A stretch of 11,156 nucleotides of DNA from JBCCFK01 sp965262315 (GCA_965262315.1 CBDHFJ010000110.1:1-11156); one strand, 5' to 3'. Positions 1 through 6,971 are shown, counted from the stretch's first letter. Numbers and translations are program-made. The notes: generated by a model not told the origin, from the letters alone.

Positions 1-381
1 GGGGTCGTGGGTGACCATGACGATGGTCTGGCCGAGTTCGGCGACGGCGCGGCGCATGAAGTCGAGGATCTCGGCGCCGGTGCGGCTGTCGAGGTTGCCG
101 GTGGGTTCGTCGGCGAAGATGATCTCGGGTCGGCTGGCGAGGGCCCGGGCGACGGCGACGCGCTGTTGCTGGCCGCCGGAGAGCTCGTTGGGGCGGTGCT
201 TCAGGCGGTCGGCCAGGCCCACGGTGGACACCACCTGGTCGAGCCATCCCTGGTCGGGGCTCTGCCCTGCGAGGTCCATGGGGAGGGTGATGTTCTCGAT
301 GGCCGACAGCGTCGGGATCAGGTTGAAGGCCTGGAAGATGAAGCCGATGCGCTCACGGCGCAGCAGGGTCAGCTGCCGCTC
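1..381. repeat. Near-identical segment shared with 3483-3863 (copy 1)
   Basis: Direct comparison shows only three mismatches to 3483-3863 (two adjacent at about 227-228, one at 280). From 382 to 420 there are five mismatches and from 421 to 480 ten, so identity drops sharply inside the gene. The left limit is outside the window. Confidence 0.95.
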
Positions 382-639
382 CGTGAGGGTGGTGAGGTCG
401 GTGTCGCCGATCCACACGCGGCCGCCGCTCAGGTCGTCGAGGCCGGCCATGCAATGCATCAGCGTCGACTTGCCGGAGCCCGAGGGACCCATGATCGCCG
501 TCATCCGGCCGTTCTCGAACGCCACGTCGACGCCGTCGAGCGCTCGGACCTCCGTGTCGCCCGATCCGTAGATCTTCGTGGCCTGTTCGGCTCGTGCGGC
601 GACCGCTGTTGCGGCCGGAGCGGGGGGTGTGCTCGTCAT
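1..639 (-). CDS. ABC transporter ATPase A (3' end outside window)
   Basis: Cytoplasmic ATPase of a MacB/LolD-type exporter; the first 213 residues are present and the C-terminus lies beyond the left edge. Visible motifs: Walker A GPSGSGKST (51-59), Q-loop Q103, signature LSGGQ (153-157), Walker B IIFADEP (173-179) with catalytic E178, D-loop around NLD (182-184), and switch histidine H211 in VTHDP at the edge. The ATG at 639 has an AAGGAG ribosome site 7-8 bases upstream. A short Ala/Pro-rich tail of about 20 residues precedes the nucleotide-binding core. It lies 182 bp downstream of the permease stop, beyond a strong hairpin, so it probably has its own promoter. A permease partner is expected just outside the window. 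The part from 1 to 381 is almost identical to the same part of ATPase B. Family assignment is secure; substrate is unknown. Confidence 0.95.
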   Translation of the reverse strand, partial: MTSTPPAPAATAVAARAEQATKIYGSGDTEVRALDGVDVAFENGRMTAIMGPSGSGKSTLMHCMAGLDDLSGGRVWIGDTDLTTLTERQLTLLRRERIGFIFQAFNLIPTLSAIENITLPMDLAGQSPDQGWLDQVVSTVGLADRLKHRPNELSGGQQQRVAVARALASRPEIIFADEPTGNLDSRTGAEILDFMRRAVAELGQTIVMVTHDP

Positions 640-721
640 TGCCGTCTCCTTCGTTGCCGCCACCACGCTATGCGCTCTCGGGGCCGCGTCGGCGCCCTTT
701 CGCGCTCGATCGCCTTCGGTT

Positions 722-736
722 GATCGACAGTCGATC
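722..736. promoter_or_regulatory. 15-bp palindrome upstream of ATPase A, candidate operator
   Basis: GATCGAC, one central A, then GTCGATC: a perfect inverted repeat 83-97 bases upstream of the ATPase A start, between that gene and the hairpin at 768-811. A possible -10 (TAGCGT on the minus strand) lies between palindrome and start, but no convincing -35 is visible. Its position suggests a repressor or activator site; the cognate regulator is unknown. GATC/TCGA-rich palindromes arise by chance fairly often in such DNA. Confidence 0.35.
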
Positions 737-767
737 GCAGGTGCGTCGGACGATGTGCCCGCGCCGA

Positions 768-811
768 TGCCGTGCCACCCGGGCGGCGGTGTGAACCCGG
801 GTGGCACGGCA
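768..811 (-). terminator. Strong hairpin after the permease gene
   Basis: Perfect 16-bp inverted repeat TGCCGTGCCACCCGGG (768-783) with its complement at 796-811 and a 12-base loop, beginning 10 bases after the permease stop codon on the minus strand. No U-run follows, so it would be a T-less terminator or an mRNA 3' stabiliser. It separates the ATPase B/permease unit from ATPase A. Confidence 0.7.
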
Positions 812-821
812 GAACGGTGGA

Positions 822-3362
822 TCAGCTGGCGATGGCGTCCAGCACGTCGAGCTTCCCGGCCCGGCGAGCCGGACCGCGGGCGGCCAGGAGGCCGGCGGCA
901 CCGGCGACGGCGACCAGGATGATGATCCGAGTCGTCGGGATCGCCAGCGTGGAGGTGAACTCCGCCGGCAAGGCGGCGACGGCGGCCCAGCCGAAGCCGA
1001 TGCCGATCGTCACGCCGAGGACAGCGCCGAACAGCGCCACCAGGCCCGCCTCGAAGCGGATCATCCGGCGCAGCTGACGTCGGGTCATGCCGACCGCTCG
1101 GAGCAGGCCGAGCTCCCGGGTCCGCTCGAACACCGAGAGGGCCAGGGTGTTGGCGATGCCGATGAGGGCGATGACCACCGCCAGCGCCACCATGGCGTTC
1201 AGTGCCGTGAGGGCGGCGTCGATGTCGGCCTCGACGCCGTCGACGAACTGGACGAACGTCTCGACCGTGGCGAGGGGGTAGAAGTCGGCGAACTCGGCGA
1301 AGGCCGCCGCCAGCTGGGCGTCGTCGACGCCGTCGGCGATGGTGATCGCCATCCAGTAGACGGTGCTGTCGGCGGCGCCGGCAGCGAAGGTCTCCGGAGC
1401 GAACACGTACTTCTCCTCGACGATGACGTCGTCGGAGAAGATGCCGGCGATGGTGGCGTTCGTCGTCGAACCGGACGTGAACTCGACGCTCACGGTGTCG
1501 CCCACGGCCAAGCCCAGGGCATCGGCCTCGTCATCGGCAACCAGCACCGGGTGCTCGATGCCCGATGGCACGCCGGTGCCATCCACGATGCCGAGGTCGA
1601 ACAGCTCGTCGACGGCCGCGTGGTCCGCGGCAACGACTTCCTGGATGGTCTCGGACCCGTCGGTGGTGATGCGCACGTCGGCGTAGTTCCAGGCCACCGA
1701 CTGCTCGACGGCCGAGGAGCCGGCGATCAGTTGGGTCAGTTCCGGCGGGAGACCGGCTTCGCCGTCCTCGGTGATGAGGTACTCGGCGTTCACCGAGCTG
1801 TTCAGCGTGGATCGCAGCTGAGCCTTCACGGATTCACCGACGACCAGCGCCATGGTGACCAGCGCCAGGCCGATCATCAACGCTGCGGCCGTGGTAGAGG
1901 TGCGGCGGGGGTTGCGGCCGGCGTTCTCCTGGGCCAGCCGACCGGACACGCCCATCGTGGAGCGAACAGGCCAGCCCAGTGCGGTGGTCAACCAGCCTGC
2001 GAACAGGGGGCTGAGCAGGGTGATGCCGGTGAAGACGCCGATGGCGCCGATCGCCAGCAGCGCCACCATCGCCCCGGTCGCCAGTCCGCCGAAGAGGCCG
2101 AGGCCGCCGGCGATCAGGCCGACGACGGCGATCACCGCTCCGAGCAGGATCGAGCGCCGGCCATCGTCGGCCTGGGCGTCGGCACCGTCGCGGAGCGCCG
2201 CGATCGCGGGGACCCGGGCCGCCTTGCGAGCCGGGCCGACCGCGGCGACGAAGGTGACCACGATGCCCACGAGGCAGGCGACGAGGATCGTGCGCAGCGA
2301 CAACACGGTCGGCGAGTCGGGCAGCGATGCGCCGATGGCGTCGAAGATCGCCCGCAGGCCGAAGGCCACACCGACGCCGGCGGCGATGCCGATCGCCGAC
2401 GCCAGCACACCGATGACGATGGCTTCACCCTGGACGGACCGGCGGAGCTGGTCGGGGTCGGCACCCACCGTGCGCAACAGCGCGAGCTCCTTGGTGCGCT
2501 GACCGAGCACGATGGAGAAGGTGTTGTAGATGATGAAGACCGAGACGAAGAGCGAGACGCCGGCGAAGCCCAGCAGGACGTTGCCGATGATGTCGATGCC
2601 GCTGTTGAACTCGGCCGCCTGCTCGCTCTCGAGGGTGGCGTTGTCGACCACCTCGACCCCGGCGATCCCATCGGTGAGGGTCCGCTGCACGATCGAGAGG
2701 TCCGCGCCGTCGTCGAGGGCGACGAGCACGCTGTCGTAGCCCTCCTCGCCGGTGATGGCGAGCAGGGTCTCGGTCTCGAACTGCATCAGGGTTGCCCCGA
2801 CGGTGTCGTTGTTCTCGCCGAAGCTGGTGGTGCCCACCAGCGTCATCGGCACGACGCCGGTCTGGGTCACCACGTCATAGGTGTCGCCGATGACGAAGTC
2901 GTTGTTCGCGGCGCTGTCGAGGTCCATCGTGAACTCGCCGGGGCCGTCGGGCGCGGAGCCCTCGACCACGGTGAAGCTCGAGAGCTGGGGGTCGTCGATC
3001 CAGCCGAACGCCAGCTGGGGTGGCCCGAAGCTGTCGATTTCGTTCCCGTCGGCCTTGAGGGGCCGGACGCTCTGTTCCACGGCTTCGACCAGGGGCTGAG
3101 CCGCTCGGACGCCGTCGGTCGCGAGGACGGCGGCGAGCTCCTCGTCGCCGAGCGACGTGGGCTGGCCGAACTCGTCGATCGGGCGGACCTCGAGGTCGGT
3201 GCCGTCGACGATGTCGGCGGAGAGGTCGCCGAACGTCGAGCGCAGGCCGTCGGTCAGCACGAACGACGACACCACGAACGACACGGCGAGGACCACGGCG
3301 AAGGTGGTCATGGCAAACCGGACCCGGTTCGCCTTGAGGTTCTTGAGGGTGAGGCGAAGCAT
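822..3362 (-). CDS. FtsX/MacB-type ABC transporter permease, two FtsX domains
   Basis: Integral membrane component (846 residues) of an ABC exporter or extracytoplasmic-effector transporter. It shows the duplicated FtsX plan with about ten helices: one N-terminal helix (about 17-37), an extracytoplasmic MacB-like domain (about 40-255), three helices (257-285, 312-338, 357-377), a central pair (405-425, 432-452), a helix at 490-510, a second extracytoplasmic domain (about 515-715), then three helices (720-745, 771-798, 812-828). Both FtsX domains carry the coupling-helix-like pattern R-T-(K/R)-E-L-(A/G)-L-L-R-(T/A)-V-G (289-300 and 748-758). It starts 3 bp after the ATPase B stop, so the two are translationally coupled and form one transporter. 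A strong hairpin follows the stop. The substrate cannot be read from sequence; lipid, lipoprotein or antimicrobial-peptide handling is known for relatives. Confidence 0.93.
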   Translation of the reverse strand: MLRLTLKNLKANRVRFAMTTFAVVLAVSFVVSSFVLTDGLRSTFGDLSADIVDGTDLEVRPIDEFGQPTSLGDEELAAVLATDGVRAAQPLVEAVEQSVRPLKADGNEIDSFGPPQLAFGWIDDPQLSSFTVVEGSAPDGPGEFTMDLDSAANNDFVIGDTYDVVTQTGVVPMTLVGTTSFGENNDTVGATLMQFETETLLAITGEEGYDSVLVALDDGADLSIVQRTLTDGIAGVEVVDNATLESEQAAEFNSGIDIIGNVLLGFAGVSLFVSVFIIYNTFSIVLGQRTKELALLRTVGADPDQLRRSVQGEAIVIGVLASAIGIAAGVGVAFGLRAIFDAIGASLPDSPTVLSLRTILVACLVGIVVTFVAAVGPARKAARVPAIAALRDGADAQADDGRRSILLGAVIAVVGLIAGGLGLFGGLATGAMVALLAIGAIGVFTGITLLSPLFAGWLTTALGWPVRSTMGVSGRLAQENAGRNPRRTSTTAAALMIGLALVTMALVVGESVKAQLRSTLNSSVNAEYLITEDGEAGLPPELTQLIAGSSAVEQSVAWNYADVRITTDGSETIQEVVAADHAAVDELFDLGIVDGTGVPSGIEHPVLVADDEADALGLAVGDTVSVEFTSGSTTNATIAGIFSDDVIVEEKYVFAPETFAAGAADSTVYWMAITIADGVDDAQLAAAFAEFADFYPLATVETFVQFVDGVEADIDAALTALNAMVALAVVIALIGIANTLALSVFERTRELGLLRAVGMTRRQLRRMIRFEAGLVALFGAVLGVTIGIGFGWAAVAALPAEFTSTLAIPTTRIIILVAVAGAAGLLAARGPARRAGKLDVLDAIAS

Positions 3363-3365
3363 CGG

Positions 3366-4154
3366 TCAGTCCCCCAGGTTCCGCATGCGGTCGAGGACCG
3401 AGTCGGGCGTGGGCGCCGTCATGTCGTCGACGATTCGGCCGTCGGCCAGGAAGACCACCCGGTCGGCGTAGCTGGCGGCGACGGGGTCGTGGGTGACCAT
3501 GACGATGGTCTGGCCGAGTTCGGCGACGGCGCGGCGCATGAAGTCGAGGATCTCGGCGCCGGTGCGGCTGTCGAGGTTGCCGGTGGGTTCGTCGGCGAAG
3601 ATGATCTCGGGTCGGCTGGCGAGGGCCCGGGCGACGGCGACGCGCTGTTGCTGGCCGCCGGAGAGCTCGTTGGGGCGGTGCTTCAGGCGGTCGGCCAGGC
3701 CCACGGTGTCCACCACCTGGTCGAGCCATCCCTGGTCGGGGCTCTGCCCTGCGAGGTCCATCGGGAGGGTGATGTTCTCGATGGCCGACAGCGTCGGGAT
3801 CAGGTTGAAGGCCTGGAAGATGAAGCCGATGCGCTCACGGCGCAGCAGGGTCAGCTGCCGCTCGCTGAGCGTGGTCAGGTCGGTGTCGCCGATCCACACG
3901 TGACCGCCCGAGAGCTGGTCGAGCCCGGCCATGCAGTGCATCAGCGTCGACTTGCCCGAGCCCGAGGGACCCATGATCGCCGTCATCCGGCTGCGCTCGA
4001 AGGCGACGCTCACGTCGCGCAACGCTCGGACCTCGGTGTCACCCGAGCCGTAGACCTTCGAGGCCGACTCCGAGCTTGCCGCCCAGGCGGCGTGGCCCGG
4101 AGCCCCCGACGACGGGGAGGGGGTGGGGGAGGAGCTGTCCATCACGAGGGACAT
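3366..4154 (-). CDS. ABC transporter ATPase B
   Basis: Complete 262-residue ATPase of the MacB/LolD/FtsE group. Motifs: Walker A GPSGSGKST (62-70), Q-loop Q114, LSGGQ (164-168), Walker B IIFADEP (184-190) with E189, D-loop region 193-196, switch H222. It powers the permease encoded 3 bp downstream. The ATG at 4154 is chosen because an AAAGG ribosome site lies about 10 bases upstream and core homology begins near residue 33. An open frame continues upstream to 4289 but is Pro/Gly-rich and crosses the hairpin region. A second ATG at 4142 is possible. The first 30 residues are low-complexity (Ser, Pro, Ala). The gene follows the response regulator by 223 bp, so it is the likely regulated target. 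Its 3' half is nearly identical to ATPase A. Confidence 0.95.
   Translation of the reverse strand: MSLVMDSSSPTPSPSSGAPGHAAWAASSESASKVYGSGDTEVRALRDVSVAFERSRMTAIMGPSGSGKSTLMHCMAGLDQLSGGHVWIGDTDLTTLSERQLTLLRRERIGFIFQAFNLIPTLSAIENITLPMDLAGQSPDQGWLDQVVDTVGLADRLKHRPNELSGGQQQRVAVARALASRPEIIFADEPTGNLDSRTGAEILDFMRRAVAELGQTIVMVTHDPVAASYADRVVFLADGRIVDDMTAPTPDSVLDRMRNLGD
3483..3863. repeat. Near-identical segment shared with 1-381 (copy 2)
   Basis: Second copy of the 381-bp high-identity tract, in the same orientation with an offset of 3482 bp, and wholly inside ATPase B. One of the three differences changes a residue (Asp149 here, Ser in ATPase A); another is a silent Pro codon change. Confidence 0.95.
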
Positions 4155-4186
4155 GGGGGTACCGCCTTTCGCTTCTGCAAAGAGGA

Positions 4187-4242
4187 CGGTGAGCGGGCCC
4201 GGTTCCGGGGGGAAGGGGAGGGGGGCCGGGCGCCGCTCACCG
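4187..4242. other. Leader hairpin with a G-quadruplex motif in its loop
   Basis: Arms 4187-4202 and 4226-4242 form a 16-bp stem with a single bulged G (4232). The 23-base loop and inner stem edge hold four plus-strand G-runs: six (4207-4212), four (4215-4218), six (4220-4225) and three (4228-4230), separated by AA, A and CC. This satisfies the usual four-run G-quadruplex pattern. It lies 33-88 bases upstream of the ATPase B start. The G-rich strand is the template strand of that gene, so the mRNA would carry a C-rich loop. A role in attenuation or polymerase pausing is inferred only. Confidence 0.6.
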
Positions 4243-4261
4243 GTGGGTGTTGACGCTTCGC

Positions 4262-4290
4262 ACGGTAGGAAACCGGCCGGTGGGCCCACA
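4262..4290 (-). promoter_or_regulatory. Candidate activator-dependent promoter for ATPase B/permease
   Basis: Minus-strand TACCGT (4267-4262) fits the actinobacterial TANNNT -10. The hexamer 17 bases upstream (TGTGGG, 4290-4285) is a poor -35. A start near 4255 would give a leader of about 100 bases containing the hairpin at 4187-4242. The centre of the candidate operator would then sit near -71, a typical class I activator position. The weak -35 suits dependence on an activator. Confidence 0.3.
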
Positions 4291-4309
4291 TCCGGCTGAG
4301 TCCTGATTG

Positions 4310-4348
4310 GACCCTCATCCCCCGGAGGGATGTCTCAGGGTCATCCCC
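4310..4348. promoter_or_regulatory. Nested inverted repeat, candidate response-regulator operator
   Basis: Outer arms GACCCT (4310-4315) and AGGGTC (4337-4342) enclose inner arms CATCCC (4316-4321) and GGGATG (4327-4332). The octamer TCATCCCC also occurs twice in direct orientation, at 4315-4322 and 4341-4348, 26 bp apart. It lies between the response regulator stop and ATPase B. NarL-family regulators bind such repeated half-sites, so autologous control is the preferred reading. The same repeat could act as a terminator hairpin 36-68 bases after the regulator gene, but no U-run follows. Confidence 0.45.
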
Positions 4349-4377
4349 TACGTCGGAAGGAGGGCGCCCTCGTTCGC

Positions 4378-5037
4378 TCAGGCGCCGGGGGCGACGACGC
4401 CGGCCTCGTACGCAAAGACGACGGCCTGGACGCGGTCGCGGAGGCCGAGCTTCATGAGGATGCGGCTGACGTGGGTCTTCACGGTCGCCTCGCCCAGTAT
4501 GAGCTCGGCCGCGATCTCACTGTTCGACAGGCCGCGTGCGATGAGCACCAGCACCTCGAGCTCGCGATCGGTCAGGTCGGCCGGAACCGCGGCCTTGGCG
4601 ATCGGTGCCGGCTGGCTGGCGAACGCCTCGATGAGCGTGCGGGTCACCGATGGGGACAGCAGTGCCTCCCCGCCGGCGACGACGCGCACTGCGGCGATCA
4701 GCTCTTCGGGCGGCGTGTCCTTGAGCAGGAAACCGCTTGCTCCGGCTCTGACCGCTTCGAAGACGTACTCGTCCAGGTCGAAGGTGGTGAGGATGAGCAC
4801 CTTGGGAACGTCGCCGCCGGCTGCGTGGATGCGTCGGGTGGCTTCGATGCCGTCGAGTTCAGGCATGCGGACGTCCATCAGGACGACGTCGGGTGTACGG
4901 GCGGCGCAGTGCTCGACCGCTTCCAGGCCATTGGTGGCGGTCCACGGGACCTCGAGGTCGGGTTCGGCCTCCAGGATCATCTGGAACCCGGTTCGCATGA
5001 GCGCCTGATCGTCGACGATCGCGACCTGCAGGGTCAC
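4378..5037 (-). CDS. NarL/FixJ-family response regulator
   Basis: Cytoplasmic transcription regulator of 219 residues, the usual length. The receiver domain (about 4-120) has acidic pocket D9/D10, phospho-acceptor D55 in LMDVRMP, T84/T85 and K106. The LuxR-type helix-turn-helix (about 152-212) contains LTDRELEVL and the recognition helix region EATVKTHVSRIL. The start is GTG at 5037; its GTGA overlaps the kinase stop by 4 bp, so kinase and regulator are translationally coupled. The next gene downstream is ATPase B, preceded by a candidate binding site at 4310-4348. By analogy with LiaR/VraR/DesR-type systems it probably activates that transporter when phosphorylated. Family is certain; target is inferred from position. 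Confidence 0.96.
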   Translation of the reverse strand: MTLQVAIVDDQALMRTGFQMILEAEPDLEVPWTATNGLEAVEHCAARTPDVVLMDVRMPELDGIEATRRIHAAGGDVPKVLILTTFDLDEYVFEAVRAGASGFLLKDTPPEELIAAVRVVAGGEALLSPSVTRTLIEAFASQPAPIAKAAVPADLTDRELEVLVLIARGLSNSEIAAELILGEATVKTHVSRILMKLGLRDRVQAVVFAYEAGVVAPGA

Positions 5038-6287
5038 GTGGCGGCCTCGGTGCGTACGAGGTGGCTGGTCGGGATGGTGGCCACGACCTGATAGCCACCG
5101 CCGGCTCGCGGGCCGGTGGTCAGGGTGCCGTCGAAGAGCTCGACCCGTTCGCGCATGCCGACGAGACCGTTGCCCGATCCCGGAGCAGCGGGCACCGCCG
5201 CAGCGCCCCGCCCCTCGTCACGCACCGCGATCTGCAGGGTGTCGACGCCGTAGTCGAGCCTGACCTCGGCCTGATCGGCGGCTGCATGCTTCACCACGTT
5301 GGTGAGGGCCTCCTGCACGATCCGGTACACGGCCAGCTCGAGACCCGGCGCAAGGGGCCGCTGGTCACCGGTGACCTCGAGCTCCACGGTCAGCCCGGCG
5401 TCGGCGCAGTTGTCGATGAGTGAGTGGACGTCACCCAGTGTCGGTTGCGGGGCCAGCTCGGTGGTGTCGTCGTCGCTGCGGAGGATCCCGAGCACTCGCC
5501 GCATCTCGGTCAACGAGTGCCGGCCGGTCTCCTCGATGGCGGACAGCGCTTGCTCGGCACGGTCGGGGTGGGCGCTCAACACTCGGCGGGCGGCACCCGC
5601 CTGGACGACCATGACGCTCATGCTGTGGGCGACGACGTCGTGCAGCTCACGGGCGATGCGGGCGCGCTCGGCGTCGACGGCTCGCGCTGCCCCGGCCGCC
5701 GCGTCGGCCTGGGCTCGCGCCGCCTTCTCCTCGAGCTCGCCCTCGTACGCTCGCCGGTTGCGTACCGCCTGGCCGGCCACCATGCCGATGACGAACACCG
5801 TCATCACGCCGAGCAGGGTGTCGACGCCCACATCGTCCTCGTCGCTGATGATGCCCGCAACCACGGTGATGGCCGAGGTGGTGGCGAAGAACAAGCCCGA
5901 CGCCCAGGCCCGCGTCCGCCGGTCCTCGTGGAGGATCACCGAGTAGAGGGCCACCAGAATGCCGGCATCGAAGGCCTTGGTGTAGTCCGACACCCAGTAG
6001 CCCCAGGTGGCGACCGAGACGACGGCGAGCACCGGGATGGGACGGAGGCGGCGGAAGGCGAGTGGCAGGGTGGCTGCGCCGGCCAGCAAGACTCCCCAGA
6101 TGTCGGCCGGGCGCTGCGAGCCTTCCTCCTCGAAGGTCCACAGGGCCACGATGGCGATGGTCGCCAGGACCACGGCGAACAGGAGGTCCGTCCGGAACGG
6201 GTGGGCCTGGCAGATCCGGGCCAACCTGGCGACCACGCCCGGTGCATCACCGGGTCCGTGGCGCTCGGGCGCGGAGGTGGTGGCCAT
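5034..6287 (-). CDS. NarL-partner sensor histidine kinase (HisKA_3 type)
   Basis: Membrane sensor kinase of 417 residues. The N-terminal sensor has about five hydrophobic segments (about 34-51, 62-77, 83-100, 106-120, 130-147 and 156-175, of which one may not span) with little extracytoplasmic sequence, as in intramembrane-sensing DesK/LiaS kinases. An Ala/Glu/Arg-rich linker (178-208) precedes the HisKA_3 dimerisation region with phosphorylatable H216 in RELHDVVAHSMSV. The ATPase domain shows the N box EALTNVVKHA (N330) and G boxes DEGRG (357-361) and GNGLVGM (372-378). The ATG at 6287 is preferred over an open frame running to 6512, because the extension has no sensible composition and overlaps the neighbouring gene. 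No Shine-Dalgarno sequence is visible; TACGCT 6 bases before the ATG suggests a leaderless message. Confidence 0.95.
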   Translation of the reverse strand: MATTSAPERHGPGDAPGVVARLARICQAHPFRTDLLFAVVLATIAIVALWTFEEEGSQRPADIWGVLLAGAATLPLAFRRLRPIPVLAVVSVATWGYWVSDYTKAFDAGILVALYSVILHEDRRTRAWASGLFFATTSAITVVAGIISDEDDVGVDTLLGVMTVFVIGMVAGQAVRNRRAYEGELEEKAARAQADAAAGAARAVDAERARIARELHDVVAHSMSVMVVQAGAARRVLSAHPDRAEQALSAIEETGRHSLTEMRRVLGILRSDDDTTELAPQPTLGDVHSLIDNCADAGLTVELEVTGDQRPLAPGLELAVYRIVQEALTNVVKHAAADQAEVRLDYGVDTLQIAVRDEGRGAAAVPAAPGSGNGLVGMRERVELFDGTLTTGPRAGGGYQVVATIPTSHLVRTEAAT

Positions 6288-6293
6288 GCCACG

Positions 6294-6299
6294 AGCGTA
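6294..6299 (-). promoter_or_regulatory. -10 element for leaderless kinase mRNA (candidate)
   Basis: Minus-strand TACGCT matches TANNNT and ends exactly 6 bases before the kinase ATG, so transcription could begin at or next to the start codon. No ribosome site is present in the 20 bases before the ATG, and no clear -35 is seen. Leaderless starts of this geometry are common in actinobacteria. Confidence 0.4.
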
Positions 6300-6369
6300 C
6301 CGATCGGTCAGCGGCGGGGTCGTCCTCCGCAATGATGATCGCCCGTCATCCCGTGGACGGACCCGCCGG

Positions 6370-6870
6370 TCAGGAGTCGAGCTCGCGGCCCTGGGTGGCC
6401 CGGACGCGCACGTCGTCCACTGAGAACTGTCGCAGCCGTTCGAGCCAGGCCGTGCGGTACTGGAGGTAGAGGTCGCGGTGCCGGTCGACGGCATCGCTGT
6501 CCTCGCGTTCACGTGCAGACTCCAGCGAGTCTCCGGCGGCGCGCAGGGCAGCGAGCTCCGCTCGCATCTCGGGCGCGGGGTGACCGTCGATCGCGTGCTT
6601 CAGTCGCTCGCCCGCTTCGTCCACGCTGATCGTCGAGGCAGGCGCAGGATCGTGGGCGTCGAGATAGTCGAGGAGCGAGGACTCGTGATCGCGATGCCAC
6701 GCTTCGAGTTGACGTCGGGTCGGCGCGCTCTCGTCGGGCTGACCCGCTGGGCTGTCGGGGACACGGATGTCGGCGCGTGAGGGTCGGGGCCGCGTCAGCA
6801 GGTGCACCGCCACCACCACGACCAGACACCCGAGCACGATGAGGATCGGGTACAGCACGTCGGTCGACAT
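6370..6870 (-). CDS. Small membrane-anchored protein of unknown function
   Basis: 166 residues, not recognised. An N-terminal hydrophobic helix (about 5-25, LYPILIVLGCLVVVVAVHLL) is followed by RPRPSR, which by the positive-inside rule puts the rest in the cytoplasm. A Pro/Ser/Asp-rich linker (30-52) leads to a charged, mostly helical region (54-150, rich in Arg, Glu, Asp, Ala), with LYLQYRTAWLERLRQFSVDDVRVRA near the end. The ATG at 6870 is supported by GAGGG 6 bases upstream; a longer open frame to 7041 has no support. It lies 82 bp upstream of the sensor kinase in the same direction and could be an accessory to it, though the kinase seems to have its own promoter. Reality of the gene is likely; its role is unknown. 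Confidence 0.75.
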   Translation of the reverse strand: MSTDVLYPILIVLGCLVVVVAVHLLTRPRPSRADIRVPDSPAGQPDESAPTRRQLEAWHRDHESSLLDYLDAHDPAPASTISVDEAGERLKHAIDGHPAPEMRAELAALRAAGDSLESAREREDSDAVDRHRDLYLQYRTAWLERLRQFSVDDVRVRATQGRELDS

Positions 6871-6944
6871 CGGTTCCCTCGAGAGCGGACGGAGGCGCGA
6901 AGGCGCGCATCGAGAGGGTAGTGCGACCGGCCCGACACAAATGC

Positions 6945-6969
6945 GCTGCTGCCCCGAAGGAGCAGCAGC
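6945..6969 (-). terminator. UUCG-tetraloop hairpin, probable terminator
   Basis: GCTGCTG (6945-6951) pairs with CAGCAGC (6963-6969). Three more inner pairs with one bulge close a loop that reads C(UUCG)G in a minus-strand transcript, an exceptionally stable RNA tetraloop. The transcript continues GCAUUUGUG, only a weak U-run. It would end transcripts coming from the microprotein gene at 7293-7466, just before the promoter region of the 6370-6870 gene. Confidence 0.45.
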
Positions 6970-6971
6970 CA

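Noticed and set aside
11..571. Matching plus-strand open frames at 11-571 and 3493-3903 with nearly identical proteins
   Set aside because: Their similarity only reflects the duplicated ATPase DNA on the other strand; Arg/Ser-rich with no motif.
801..4253. A plus-strand open frame of 1150 codons opposite the permease and ATPase B genes
   Set aside because: It is antisense to two clear ABC genes, rich in Gly/Asp/Glu/Arg/His with no domain, and is the usual mirror of GC-rich codon use.
4155..4289. Longer ATPase B start at 4289
   Set aside because: The extra 45 residues are Pro/Gly-rich and come from the hairpin and G-run leader; AAAGG supports the ATG at 4154.
6288..6512. Longer kinase start giving 75 extra N-terminal residues
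   Set aside because: The extension is Ser/Thr/Arg-rich, overlaps the 6370-6870 gene out of frame and has no ribosome site; the ATG at 6287 has a -10 at the right distance.
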